From assembly GCF_003095395.1 (NCBI RefSeq), contig NZ_QEIJ01000004.1, positions 274,342 to 338,341 of the forward strand: a DNA stretch of 64,000 nt, given 5' to 3'. The position numbers and the translations under genes are program-made. The first letter of the stretch is position 1; each line of letters opens with the position of its first letter. Shown one piece after another: positions 30,327-40,274 of this stretch. The stretch comes from Microbacterium sp. Gd 4-13 (GTDB taxonomy: Bacteria; Actinomycetota; Actinomycetes; Actinomycetales; Microbacteriaceae). The notes below the pieces were generated by a model that worked only from the letters and a program-made list of their open reading frames with translations, did no database searches and was not told where the DNA came from.

Positions 30327-32918
30327 TCAGCAGGCCTTCGCGGTGTACGCGACGGTGATGGCCGTGCCGCGCGAGGTGACGGTGCCGGCGCTCGGGTTCG
30401 TGCCCGAGACGAGACCCGCGTCGGGCGCGGCAGGGTCGGCCGTGCAACTGCCCGACAGCTGGGTGAAGCCCGCCGCCTGCAGTGTCGCGACCGCCTGGGC
30501 GGGCGCCGAACCCGCGACCGAGGGCACCGACGTCGCCTGACCGTTGCTGGGGCTGATCGTGATGTTCGCACCGGAGGGCGCGCGGTTCGCGCTTTGCGAC
30601 ACGACGATATCCGTCGGCTGATCGGAATCGACGGGGCTACCGACAGATACCGAGAAGCCTGCGGCCTCCAGCGTCGAGGTCGCCTGGTCGACCGACTGAC
30701 CCACCACGTTCGGCACGTCGCGCTGCACCTGGCGCACCAGGTTGTTGTCGGGCCGCGGGAACGCGTCTCCGCCATACGCCGCATTGGCCGCGCGCTGCAC
30801 GTCTTTCGCGATGAAGTAGCGGATGTTCTGCAGGCCGTTGCCTCGGTAGCTGTTCTTGAAGACGTCCAGCTTGCCGTTGGCGTTACCTGCCCAGACCGCG
30901 GTGGCGACCTTCGAGCTCGACTCGACCATCCAGGTCTGCCACTCCTGGTGCGTTCCCGTCTTTCCGATCAGCGCGGTGCCGTCACCGGTGTTCGCTCGTG
31001 AGCCGGTTCCGCCGCCCGCCATGACGCCCTGCAGCGCGTACGCCGCCGTCGCCGCGACCTCGGGCGTGATGACCTGCTCGCAGGTGGTCTCGGGGATGGG
31101 GAGTTCCTCGCCCTTGGAGTTCGTCACACGGTCGATGACCTTCGGCTGGCAGTAGATGCCGTTGTTCGCCACCGTGCCGTACGCGCCGGCCATCGCCATC
31201 GGCGAGACGGCGCTGGGGCCGATGATCTGCGTCGGGTACTCGACCTGGATGGGCTCGCCGTTGCTGCCCATCACGCCCATCCTTGCTGCCACCTTTCCGA
31301 TGTCGCACAGGTCGAGCTGCGCGGCCATGGCGACGTATCCCGAGTTCAGCGAATCGCGGGTGAAGGTCATAGGCGTGCCGTAGCCACCGCCGGTGCCACC
31401 GAAGTTGCCCGGTTTCCAGGTGTTGCCGACGATGTTGCCGGTGCAGCTGTTGGTGAAGCGGCTGATCGCCACGTCTCGACCGTTGACCGACTCGTTGACC
31501 GAGTGCCCCTTCTCGAGCCAGTCGATCAGGGTGAAGAGCTTGAACGTCGAGCCGGCGGAGAACCCGTCGGACCCGCCGTTTTTCTGCGTTCCGGCATAGA
31601 CGATCGACGAGTACGCCGGGTCGCTCGCGGCCAGGTTGCTGTCCTCCGTGAACTTCGTGTTCTGGGCGATCGCCAGAACGCGCCCGGTCGTGGCTTCAAC
31701 GCTCACCGATGTCGCACCGTAGCTCGTTCCGGGCACGGACTCGGGCGCGTATTCGGCCATGGCGTCCTGCGCCGCGCTCTGCACGCGCCAGTCGAGCGTG
31801 GTGTAGATGTTCAACCCGCCCTGCTTCAGGGCGCGCTCACGGTCGACGGGCTCGGCACCGAAGGCCGGGTCGCTGCGCACGACCGAGACGACGTACTGGC
31901 AGAAGTACGCGGTCGCGCCGGTTGCGGAGCATCCGGTCTGCGCGGGAGTGATCGCCGGGGTGATCGGCTCGGCCACGGCGGCGTCATGCTGCTCTTGCGT
32001 GATCTTGCCGTCTTCGAGCATGCGGCCGAGAACGTAGGTCTGACGCGTCTTGGTGAGCGCGTATCCGTTCGCGGCGCCGTTCGACGCGTTGTCGGGCTGA
32101 TCGATGCGGTACGTGTTCGGGTTCTGCACGATGCCCGCGAGAACGGCGGCCTGGCCGACGCTCAGATCGGCCGCTGACACGTTGAAGTAGTAGCGGGCCG
32201 CGGCGTCGATGCCGTAGGTCGTGCCGCCGAAGTTGGCGATGTTCAGGTAGCCGAGCAGGATCTCGTCTTTCGAGTACTCCTTCTCGAGCTGGATGGCGAA
32301 GCGCATTTCCTGCAGCTTGCGCTCGTAGCCGTCGACGCCCGACGCCTGGGTCGCCTCGAGCCAGCAGCTCTGAAGGGCTTCGTCACGGGTCTTGATGGTG
32401 GTGACGGTGCCGTCGTCGGCGGTTTCGGTCTCTGCCTGCGCGTCGCGCTCGCACCGCTGGATGAGCACGTTCTTCACGTACTGCTGGCTGATCGACGAAC
32501 CACCCTGCGTCGCACCGCCCTGAGCGTTGCTCAGAAGGGCGCGGGTGGTGCCGATGAGGTCGACGCCGCCGTGCTGGTAGTAGCGGGGGTCTTCGCTGGA
32601 GAGGATCGCGTCGTACGCGACCGGGTTGATCTGGCCGAACTCGACCGGGGAGCGGTTCTGGTCGTAGAACGACGTCAGCTCCACCCAGCCATCTTCGCCC
32701 GCGTTCGTGTAGATCGTCGTCGGCAGCATGAGCTCGTCGATCTCGAGGTAGCTCGGCATGTTGTCGAAGATCTTGATGGCGCTGGAGGCGGCGGCGCCCG
32801 AGACGGCGATGGCCGGGGTCACGGTGGCGGTGATGAGCACACCCGCGACGACGCTGAGGCCCACGAGTCCGAGAAGACCCCCGAGCGCGCCAGTAGGCGT
32901 CCGTTTCTTGTCAGGCAT
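30327..32918 (-). CDS. Bifunctional class A penicillin-binding protein with two PASTA domains
   Basis: The 863-residue enzyme starts MPDKKRTPTG at 32918 with one TM helix. The glycosyltransferase domain has the catalytic EDPRYYQHGGVD (about 113) and GGSSISQQYVKN; the transpeptidase domain has SAGSTFKLF (active Ser about 458), SxN in SLNSGY and KTGTHQEW. Two PASTA domains occupy about 735-863. It polymerises and cross-links peptidoglycan. The transpeptidase region has several Cys residues, common in this actinobacterial group. The first gene of the operon, it is followed directly by the metallophosphoesterase. Confidence 0.95.
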   Translation of the reverse strand: MPDKKRTPTGALGGLLGLVGLSVVAGVLITATVTPAIAVSGAAASSAIKIFDNMPSYLEIDELMLPTTIYTNAGEDGWVELTSFYDQNRSPVEFGQINPVAYDAILSSEDPRYYQHGGVDLIGTTRALLSNAQGGATQGGSSISQQYVKNVLIQRCERDAQAETETADDGTVTTIKTRDEALQSCWLEATQASGVDGYERKLQEMRFAIQLEKEYSKDEILLGYLNIANFGGTTYGIDAAARYYFNVSAADLSVGQAAVLAGIVQNPNTYRIDQPDNASNGAANGYALTKTRQTYVLGRMLEDGKITQEQHDAAVAEPITPAITPAQTGCSATGATAYFCQYVVSVVRSDPAFGAEPVDRERALKQGGLNIYTTLDWRVQSAAQDAMAEYAPESVPGTSYGATSVSVEATTGRVLAIAQNTKFTEDSNLAASDPAYSSIVYAGTQKNGGSDGFSAGSTFKLFTLIDWLEKGHSVNESVNGRDVAISRFTNSCTGNIVGNTWKPGNFGGTGGGYGTPMTFTRDSLNSGYVAMAAQLDLCDIGKVAARMGVMGSNGEPIQVEYPTQIIGPSAVSPMAMAGAYGTVANNGIYCQPKVIDRVTNSKGEELPIPETTCEQVITPEVAATAAYALQGVMAGGGTGSRANTGDGTALIGKTGTHQEWQTWMVESSSKVATAVWAGNANGKLDVFKNSYRGNGLQNIRYFIAKDVQRAANAAYGGDAFPRPDNNLVRQVQRDVPNVVGQSVDQATSTLEAAGFSVSVGSPVDSDQPTDIVVSQSANRAPSGANITISPSNGQATSVPSVAGSAPAQAVATLQAAGFTQLSGSCTADPAAPDAGLVSGTNPSAGTVTSRGTAITVAYTAKAC

Positions 32919-33018
32919 AGGCTTGATCGTAAGGGAGAACCCTGGGCGATGGCTCGACAGCCCCGCCGTTTCCGTAGGCCGCGATTCCCGCGCCGACCTC
33001 GACGATTCCGGAGCCGCG

Positions 33019-33237
33019 ATGACCACGTGGGAGTACCTCACCACACCCCTTCTCATCCACAACACCGCCGCCATCCTCAACAACTGGGGCAAGCAGGGCT
33101 GGGAGCTCGTGCAGGTGGTGACCGGTCCGGAGGGCGGGCTCGTCGCCTACTTCAAGCGCCCGACGGGCGCCGGCTCCGCGAACGCGGGGCTGGATGCTGC
33201 GGCCACCGCCGCTCAGCAGTTCGGGGAGTCTTCGTGA
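33019..33237 (+). CDS. Small DUF4177-like protein
   Basis: The 72-residue product begins MTTWEYLTTPLLIHNTAAIL and has the NNWGKQGWELVQVV core typical of short DUF4177-like proteins found upstream of RidA in actinobacteria. The function is unknown. Its stop overlaps the RidA start (GTGA). Confidence 0.75.
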   Translation: MTTWEYLTTPLLIHNTAAILNNWGKQGWELVQVVTGPEGGLVAYFKRPTGAGSANAGLDAAATAAQQFGESS

Positions 33238-33701
33238 CCGCGTCCGCCATGCTGGCCGAGCTCGGCATTGATCTGCCGAGCGTCCCGCAGCCCGCCGGCG
33301 CCTACATCCCTGCGAAGGTCTTCGGCGATCTCGTCTTCACCGCGGGGCAGCTGCCGCTCGTCTCCGGCGTGCTCCCGGCGACCGGTAAGGTCGGCGAAGG
33401 CCGCGACCTCGTCGACCCCGCCGACGCCCACCAGTACGCCCGGCTCTGCGCACTGAACGCGATCGCCGCGGCGGCGGCCGCCGTCGGCGACGTCGACCGC
33501 ATCACGGGTGTTCTGAAGGTGACCGGGTTCGTCGCCTCGATCCCGGCCTTCACGGGCCAGCCCGGTGTCATCAACGGTGCGAGCGAACTGCTCGGCCACG
33601 TCTTCGGCGATGCCGGGCGTCACGCCCGATCCGCCGTCGGCGTACCAGTGCTCCCGCTCGACAGCCCCGTCGAGGTCGAGGTCGTCTTCACGCTCGCCTG
33701 A
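33234..33701 (+). CDS. RidA-family (Rid/YjgF) protein
   Basis: The 155-residue protein starts at the overlapping GTG 33234. It has the Rid fold pattern FGDLVFTAGQLPL, NAIAAAAAAVGDVDRI and VGVPVLPLDSPVEVEVV, but the end lacks the clear catalytic Arg of RidA proper (here the ARSAVGVPVLP segment has its Arg at a neighbouring place), so imine deaminase activity is possible but not certain. Coupled to the DUF4177-like gene. Confidence 0.8.
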   Translation: MTASAMLAELGIDLPSVPQPAGAYIPAKVFGDLVFTAGQLPLVSGVLPATGKVGEGRDLVDPADAHQYARLCALNAIAAAAAAVGDVDRITGVLKVTGFVASIPAFTGQPGVINGASELLGHVFGDAGRHARSAVGVPVLPLDSPVEVEVVFTLA

Positions 33702-33723
33702 GCCGCAGCATCCGCCCCGGGCG

Positions 33724-33743
33724 CTTCGACAGGCTCAGCGACC
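33724..33743. repeat. Dispersed intergenic repeat unit (CTTCGACAGGCTCAG type)
   Basis: The 20-base unit resembles a short sequence found in many copies between genes of Microbacteriaceae and relatives (from general knowledge; only one copy is seen here). The stop codon of the tiny ORF at 33735-33902 lies within it. Confidence 0.5.
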
Positions 33744-33898
33744 GGGGCGGCGGTTGGGAGACTCTCCCATCGGTGCGAGCAGCGCCGCCCCGGCGATCGC
33801 ACTCAGACGATGGTGACCGATCACGATGATCGCGGATGAGGCCATCGCCATCCAGACGCCGAGCACGGGTACGAACCACCGAGTGCGAAACGCTGTCG

Positions 33899-33902
<4 letters not shown>
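33735..33902 (-). CDS. Tiny membrane protein translationally coupled to acs
   Basis: A 55-codon frame starts at an ATG that overlaps the acs stop (ATGA) on the same strand. The product, MTTAFRTRWFVPVLGVWMAM..., has one or two hydrophobic segments (about residues 10-28 and 33-43) and a hydrophilic tail ending NRRPGR. The coupling and hydrophobicity argue that it is translated; the C-terminal codons come from the dispersed repeat. No family is recognised. Confidence 0.5.
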
Positions 33903-35875
<1,973 letters not shown>

Positions 35876-36240
35876 CGGGGCGCGCTCCCTTGCGTGGCGG
35901 ATGGGAGGGCGGATGCTGCGCATCGCCCGCCGGACAGGCTCAATCTAGCCACGGGTCGGAGGTGCGACTACCTCCGATAGTTGGTCGGTCGTTCGTGCGC
36001 GTCGATCGCGTTCCCCTCGGATTGGGCATAGTATCGATGCCAGCCGAACTTCGATTCTGGCATTCGCGGCGCGCGCACCCCCCCAATCGTGCGTGCTGCG
36101 TGGCGGCACCTCATACCCCCCTATGAGGTGCCGCCTCCTCTTTTCCCGGGCGCTCCTCCCCAGCGCCTCGGCGCTGCGTCTTCTCCACCGCCGACCGCGA
36201 TCGACGGCGACGAGCAGACGCTTCTTCCTACGGTCGACGA
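35876..36240. other. Intergenic region upstream of acs and the cpaF remnant
   Basis: This 365-bp gap separates two divergent genes. It holds the acs promoter, an imperfect hairpin TGCCAG...CTGGCA near 36038-36062, and the strong hairpin at 36102-36135. No gene is convincing. Confidence 0.6.
36102..36135 (+). terminator. Strong hairpin with a C-only loop upstream of cpaF
   Basis: A perfect 14-bp stem (GGCGGCACCTCATA with TATGAGGTGCCGCC) with a loop of six C, followed by TCCTCTTTTCC, lies 105 bases before the cpaF remnant. It may be an attenuator or leader terminator. Confidence 0.65.
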
Positions 36241-36825
36241 ATGGTCGTCCCCTTCGTCGTCACCCCGCGTCCGCACCATCCGCGCGCCGAGCCGGCCGAG
36301 CCCGCCTCGCTCGTCCCCGTCGTCGTCCCCGCGGCCCGCGACGAGATCGCACCCATCGACGAGGGCTTCGTGTCGCGGCATCCGGTGCTCCAGTCGTTCG
36401 GACGCTACCTCGACGATCCCGACGTGACCGACCTCTTCGTCAACGGCGACGCCGGACTCTTCGTCGATCGCGGCGACGGGCCCCGACGCGTGCGGGAGTG
36501 GCACGCGGGCGAAAGCGACGTGCGCGACCTCGCGGTCGCGTTGATCGGGCTCGGCGGCCGGCACATCGACGACGCGACGCCGTGCGTCGACGTGCGTCTC
36601 GGCCGAGGGCTGAGGGTGCACGCGGTGCTCGCTCCGATCGCGCAGCGTGGCACGTCGATCTCGATCCGCGTGCCGAGGATGTCGTTGCCCGATCTCGACG
36701 ACCTCGCCCGCGGCGGCATGGTCGACGCGGCGGGCGCCGCAGCGCTCGGCCGGCTCGTCGCCGACCGCACGAACGTTCTCATCACCGGCGCCGGCGGGGC
36801 GGGCAATACCACATGGCGGATATGA
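36241..36825 (+). pseudogene. CpaF/TadA-type secretion ATPase, cut by the mobile element
   Basis: The first 188 residues have the CpaF pattern: VLQSFGRYLDDPDVTDLFVN, then ISIRVPRMSLPDLDDLARGG and NVLITGAGGAG of Walker A. At codon 189 the expected Gly-Lys-Thr-Thr becomes Gly-Asn-Thr-Thr and the frame ends six codons later in foreign DNA, so residues essential for ATP binding and the whole motor domain are missing. The rest of the gene is not in the window. The intact protein would drive Tad/Flp pilus assembly; the host has probably lost it unless the other half is elsewhere. Confidence 0.85.
36805..36815. other. Candidate left attachment core (AATACCACATG)
   Basis: The 11-base sequence lies exactly at the cpaF breakpoint and recurs inside both 33-34 bp repeats at 54507-54517 and 55686-55696. 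A TGACGC follows eight bases after the core here and a TGACRC follows at the same distance in the others, so right arms are partly conserved too. Confidence 0.6.
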
Positions 36826-36933
36826 CGCCAGTAGCGACTATCGACGACCACACGCTGATCGGCGATGAGCGGCTGGCGTCGAAAACTAAAGTGATGTGGT
36901 AGCTTCTCTGTAGGCGGATGAAGGGAGCCTCAG

Positions 36934-37656
36934 GTGGCGATCGACGAGGGACGTGCATGGGCGTTGCGGACGCTGGGAGCCGATGGGGTGCTGGTGCGGG
37001 AGCAGATCTCGGCCATCATCCGCGACTGCCACGAGAAGATGGCGAACGCGCAGGCGGAAGCCGACATGAAGCACACCGGCGTGTACGGGCAGATCTGGCG
37101 TAAGTGCCTAGATGAGTTTGTGGCGGTGCTCGGGCGGCTTCCCTCGGCTGAGATCATCCCGCGGCGGGGCTACAAGCTGGTCTCGTTCAACGGCGTGGTC
37201 CTCTTCCCGTGGCGCTTCGCCCGGGAGCGCTCCACGGACATCGGATCGCGTCCTTTCGCGGTGTCGGACACGCGTATCTCCCTCTTCAGGCAGGAACGGG
37301 ATCTCGCGCAGCAGCGCCTCGACATTGAGTACGAGCACCCGGAACTGACCGAGGAGGAGCGGGAGCTTCTCGACGCCGAAGCCAAGGCGCTCGAAGAGAC
37401 GCTGACGTCTCACCGTGTGGTCGTCGTGCCCTACGCGAGCAACCCGTCTGCGCTTCACAGCATCGACTGGGGCGAGGCGACCCTGGGAGCCGATGGCTAC
37501 CTCACCTTTGCATCGATGGAGTCGTTGCTCGACGTCGGATCGGACTCGTTGGTGGATGTCGAGCCTGCGGAGGAAGAGAGCTTCTCGAACGGCCCTATCC
37601 CGCGCCCTCAGCTGGGGGTGAAGGAGGAAGAGGCAGACGGAGGCGCTCATGGATGA
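36934..37656 (+). CDS. Unknown protein coupled to the HTH-ImmA peptidase gene
   Basis: The 240-residue soluble protein starts at GTG 36934. It is mixed alpha/beta with a central conserved-looking region PRRGYKLVSFNGVVLFPWRFAR and a Glu-rich coiled segment (ERDLAQQRLDIEYEHPELTEE), and an acidic tail. It overlaps the next gene by eight bases. Pairs of this kind, an unknown protein followed by an XRE-ImmA peptidase, occur as toxin-antitoxin-like or defence modules (for example RosmerTA-type systems, by architecture only). I do not recognise the family. Confidence 0.65.
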   Translation: MAIDEGRAWALRTLGADGVLVREQISAIIRDCHEKMANAQAEADMKHTGVYGQIWRKCLDEFVAVLGRLPSAEIIPRRGYKLVSFNGVVLFPWRFARERSTDIGSRPFAVSDTRISLFRQERDLAQQRLDIEYEHPELTEEERELLDAEAKALEETLTSHRVVVVPYASNPSALHSIDWGEATLGADGYLTFASMESLLDVGSDSLVDVEPAEEESFSNGPIPRPQLGVKEEEADGGAHG

Positions 37657-38812
37657 CCGGGACACCCTGTTCTCCCTGGTCGAGCCATCCGATCGCCCTG
37701 ACCTCGGTGCTGTCGCGGGCAGCTTCGACCCTGCACGCCTGACGCAGGCGCGCTTCGCAGCAGGTCTGTCGAAGGCCAAGCTCGCTGATCTCATCGGGGT
37801 GACGCCCGCGGCCATCGGCCAGTACGAGTCACAGTCCTCCACACCGCGACGTGACCTCCTGCCCGTGCTCGCACGGGCGCTGCATGTGCCGGTGGGCTAC
37901 TTCGCAACCGGCCGGCCGATTGGTCGAGTGGACGGGTCACAGGCGCACTTCCGGAGCCTGCGTTCGACGTCCGCGCGGGACCGCGCGAAGGCGATCGCGT
38001 TCATCGAACAGGTGTGGGAGCTGACATTCGCGCTGGAGAAGAAGGTCCGCTTCCCGGAGGTCGATCTGCCACCGATCGACCGAGGGCACGCGGACCCGCT
38101 TTCGGCCGCTCAAGCTCTCCGTGCGCAATGGGGGCTCGGCGTGAAGCCGGTGAAGCATCTGGTCGCCCTGGCGGAGTCACACGGCATCGTTGTCAGTCTG
38201 CTCACGATGGCCAACGCGGACGTCGCCCGTGTTGGCGCGTTCTCTACGTCGCACCTGGCAAGGCCGGTCATCGTCGTCACCCCGGAGCGGGCGAAATCCG
38301 TGTTCGTGTACCGGTTCACGATCGCGCACGAGCTCGGACACGTGCTGCTGCACGGCGAGGCGGCGCCTGGTGACAAGCAGCAGGAACGCGAAGCGGACCA
38401 GTTCGCGGCCGAGTTCCTTACGCCGCGCTCCCAGATTGTGAACCTGCTGCCACGCACGGTGAACTTGTCGCGGCTGGACGAGTTGTCGCGACACTGGGGT
38501 GTCTCCGTCGACTCGCTGCTGCTGCGGATGAAGGAGACCGGCGCCGTCTCTGACGCGTCGATCCGGCGCGGGTACCAGAAGCTGAACCAGTTGCGTAGTT
38601 CGGGACTGGAAACGCCCGAACCCGTGAACGCCTACCCCGGAGAGGTGCCCTCGATGCTCGCGCAAGCGGCCGAGCTCGCCGATCAAGCAGGTTACGGGCA
38701 GGCCGACCTTGCACGAGAGTTGAGATGGCACCCCGCGCGGGTGCGTGAGGTACTCGGCGCGGAAGACCCCCGGCCTGCCCTACGACTCGTGAGCGAGCCA
38801 CCTCAGTCATAG
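37649..38812 (+). CDS. XRE-type regulator fused to ImmA/IrrE metallopeptidase
   Basis: The 387-residue protein has an HTH (about 30-85; TQARFAAGLSKAKLADLIGV and AAIGQYESQSSTPRRD) and a Zn-peptidase domain with HELGHVLLHGE at about 227 and the downstream EREADQFAAEFLTP Glu. ImmA proteases cleave repressors in SOS-induced mobile elements; fused forms often act as the antitoxin or sensor half of defence modules. It is coupled to the 240-residue unknown and lies just left of the integrases, so control of element excision is an alternative role. Confidence 0.85.
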   Translation: MDDRDTLFSLVEPSDRPDLGAVAGSFDPARLTQARFAAGLSKAKLADLIGVTPAAIGQYESQSSTPRRDLLPVLARALHVPVGYFATGRPIGRVDGSQAHFRSLRSTSARDRAKAIAFIEQVWELTFALEKKVRFPEVDLPPIDRGHADPLSAAQALRAQWGLGVKPVKHLVALAESHGIVVSLLTMANADVARVGAFSTSHLARPVIVVTPERAKSVFVYRFTIAHELGHVLLHGEAAPGDKQQEREADQFAAEFLTPRSQIVNLLPRTVNLSRLDELSRHWGVSVDSLLLRMKETGAVSDASIRRGYQKLNQLRSSGLETPEPVNAYPGEVPSMLAQAAELADQAGYGQADLARELRWHPARVREVLGAEDPRPALRLVSEPPQS

Positions 38813-38825
38813 AGCTCGAGTCCCG

Positions 38826-40274
38826 TCAGGCGCGAGGACGCAGCTCGATGCGGGAGTCGAAAGACTCGCTTGGGCGCCCGGGCTGAATGGTCAGGCATGA
38901 GACGGGCGCGTCGATAATCGTGCGCTGGTGGCCGACGGCCAAGACGTCGATGGTTGACGCAGCGTCTGGGTGCTGCCGGAGGAGTTTGACTCGGAGATGC
39001 CTGCGGAGATCGGTGTCCGCCTCGGCGATGATCGACGTAGAGCGACGGCGTCGGCGAAGGAACACCTCGTGCGTGATCTTTCCGGCACCGTACTGCTCCG
39101 CGGCTGTGATCATCTCTGTCGATGCGGCTGTGAGCATCGCGAGAAGCGTTGCGGGCGTGCATACCGGGAGGCGCGTTGACGCTGAGGACTGAAGTCGTGC
39201 GACCTCACTGATGACCGCTCGATCAGTCCGCTGCATGTCGGCGGCGACGCGGCCACACGAGGTGGATTGTGCCCGGCACCGATACACGCGTTGCCCTTTG
39301 CTGGTGACCGCGCTCACCAGCCGGTTACCGCACCTGCCGCAGCGTGCCATCGCGCCGAGCAGCGTCGCGGATGAACGAGTGGCATCGCGTCGAGGTCCGA
39401 GTGGAATGGCGCGGATCAGCGCAGACTCGTCGGGCGTAATAGCCCTTTCCCATCTCCCTTGGTGGGCTCCGCGTTGAGCGTGAAGCCGACTGCTGGTCAA
39501 GATCGCTCGCACGGTCGTTGCACCCCACGAGGTTCCACCGGCAGGGGCAGGGATGCCGGCGTGGGTGAGCTGACGGGCGATCAGGGCGACGGATAGGCCA
39601 GCGAGGTAGCTGTCGACGATGCGCCGTAGCGTCCAAGCCTCGGGCGGGTAGAGAGTTCCATTGTCGAGGTACCCGTAGTGGCGTCCTCCGTGGAGTAGCC
39701 CGCGCGTCGCGCGTTGCTGTTGAGCTCGGGCGACGCGGGCGCCTTTGTGAGCGGATTCGTAGTTCGCGAACGCCACGAGTTGACGGGCGAACAAACGTCC
39801 CTCGTGCCGGTTGAGGTCGAAGGACCCGCCCTGCACTGACTCGACGCGGATGGGGCGGACGTCGAGGAGGTCGAGAAGCTGTTCGAGTTCGCGGGGTTTG
39901 CGGTAGAGGCGGTCCAGGTGCCACACGACCACGGTTCCCGCCTCGGATCCCTCGAGTTGTCGAAGGAGCTGCTGGTAGGCGGGGCGTGCGCGGTCTTGGT
40001 AGGCGGAGACGGCTTCGTCGACGAACTCGACCGTGCGCACGTAGCCGAGCCGGGCGGCGAGAGCGGTGCAGTCGGCTCGCTGCTGCTCGATGGAAGCGTG
40101 TTCGCTGGTGCGGTTCGCGGAGATTCTGAGGTAGGTCAGGGCGGTCGTCGTTGCGATGAGGCACTCCGATGCAGCGCAGCCCGCACGCCAGCCTCGCAGG
40201 CGCGCGATGGCCGCGCGGGGCCGCGGACGGTGACAGTCAGGGGCGGTAAGCGATGCGGACCCGACCCGGGTCAA
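38826..40274 (-). CDS. Large serine recombinase, second of an overlapping pair
   Basis: The frame gives 482 residues from a TTG at 40274; the start is uncertain, as the recombinase fold begins only at about residue 45 (TALTYLRISANRTSEHASIE; nucleophile Ser about 52). A resolvase catalytic domain (to about 190), recombinase domain (RRIVDSYLAGLSVALIARQL) and zinc ribbon (CGRCGNRL, paired Cys later) follow. It overlaps its upstream neighbour by 38 bases and belongs to a different sequence group. The pair recalls CcrA/CcrB in staphylococcal cassettes. Integration or excision, or both, is the likely role. Confidence 0.85.
   Translation of the reverse strand: MTRVGSASLTAPDCHRPRPRAAIARLRGWRAGCAASECLIATTTALTYLRISANRTSEHASIEQQRADCTALAARLGYVRTVEFVDEAVSAYQDRARPAYQQLLRQLEGSEAGTVVVWHLDRLYRKPRELEQLLDLLDVRPIRVESVQGGSFDLNRHEGRLFARQLVAFANYESAHKGARVARAQQQRATRGLLHGGRHYGYLDNGTLYPPEAWTLRRIVDSYLAGLSVALIARQLTHAGIPAPAGGTSWGATTVRAILTSSRLHAQRGAHQGRWERAITPDESALIRAIPLGPRRDATRSSATLLGAMARCGRCGNRLVSAVTSKGQRVYRCRAQSTSCGRVAADMQRTDRAVISEVARLQSSASTRLPVCTPATLLAMLTAASTEMITAAEQYGAGKITHEVFLRRRRRSTSIIAEADTDLRRHLRVKLLRQHPDAASTIDVLAVGHQRTIIDAPVSCLTIQPGRPSESFDSRIELRPRA

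Noticed and set aside
36241..36825. Intact CpaF protein
   Set aside because: The frame ends six codons into foreign sequence and the Walker A Lys is replaced.
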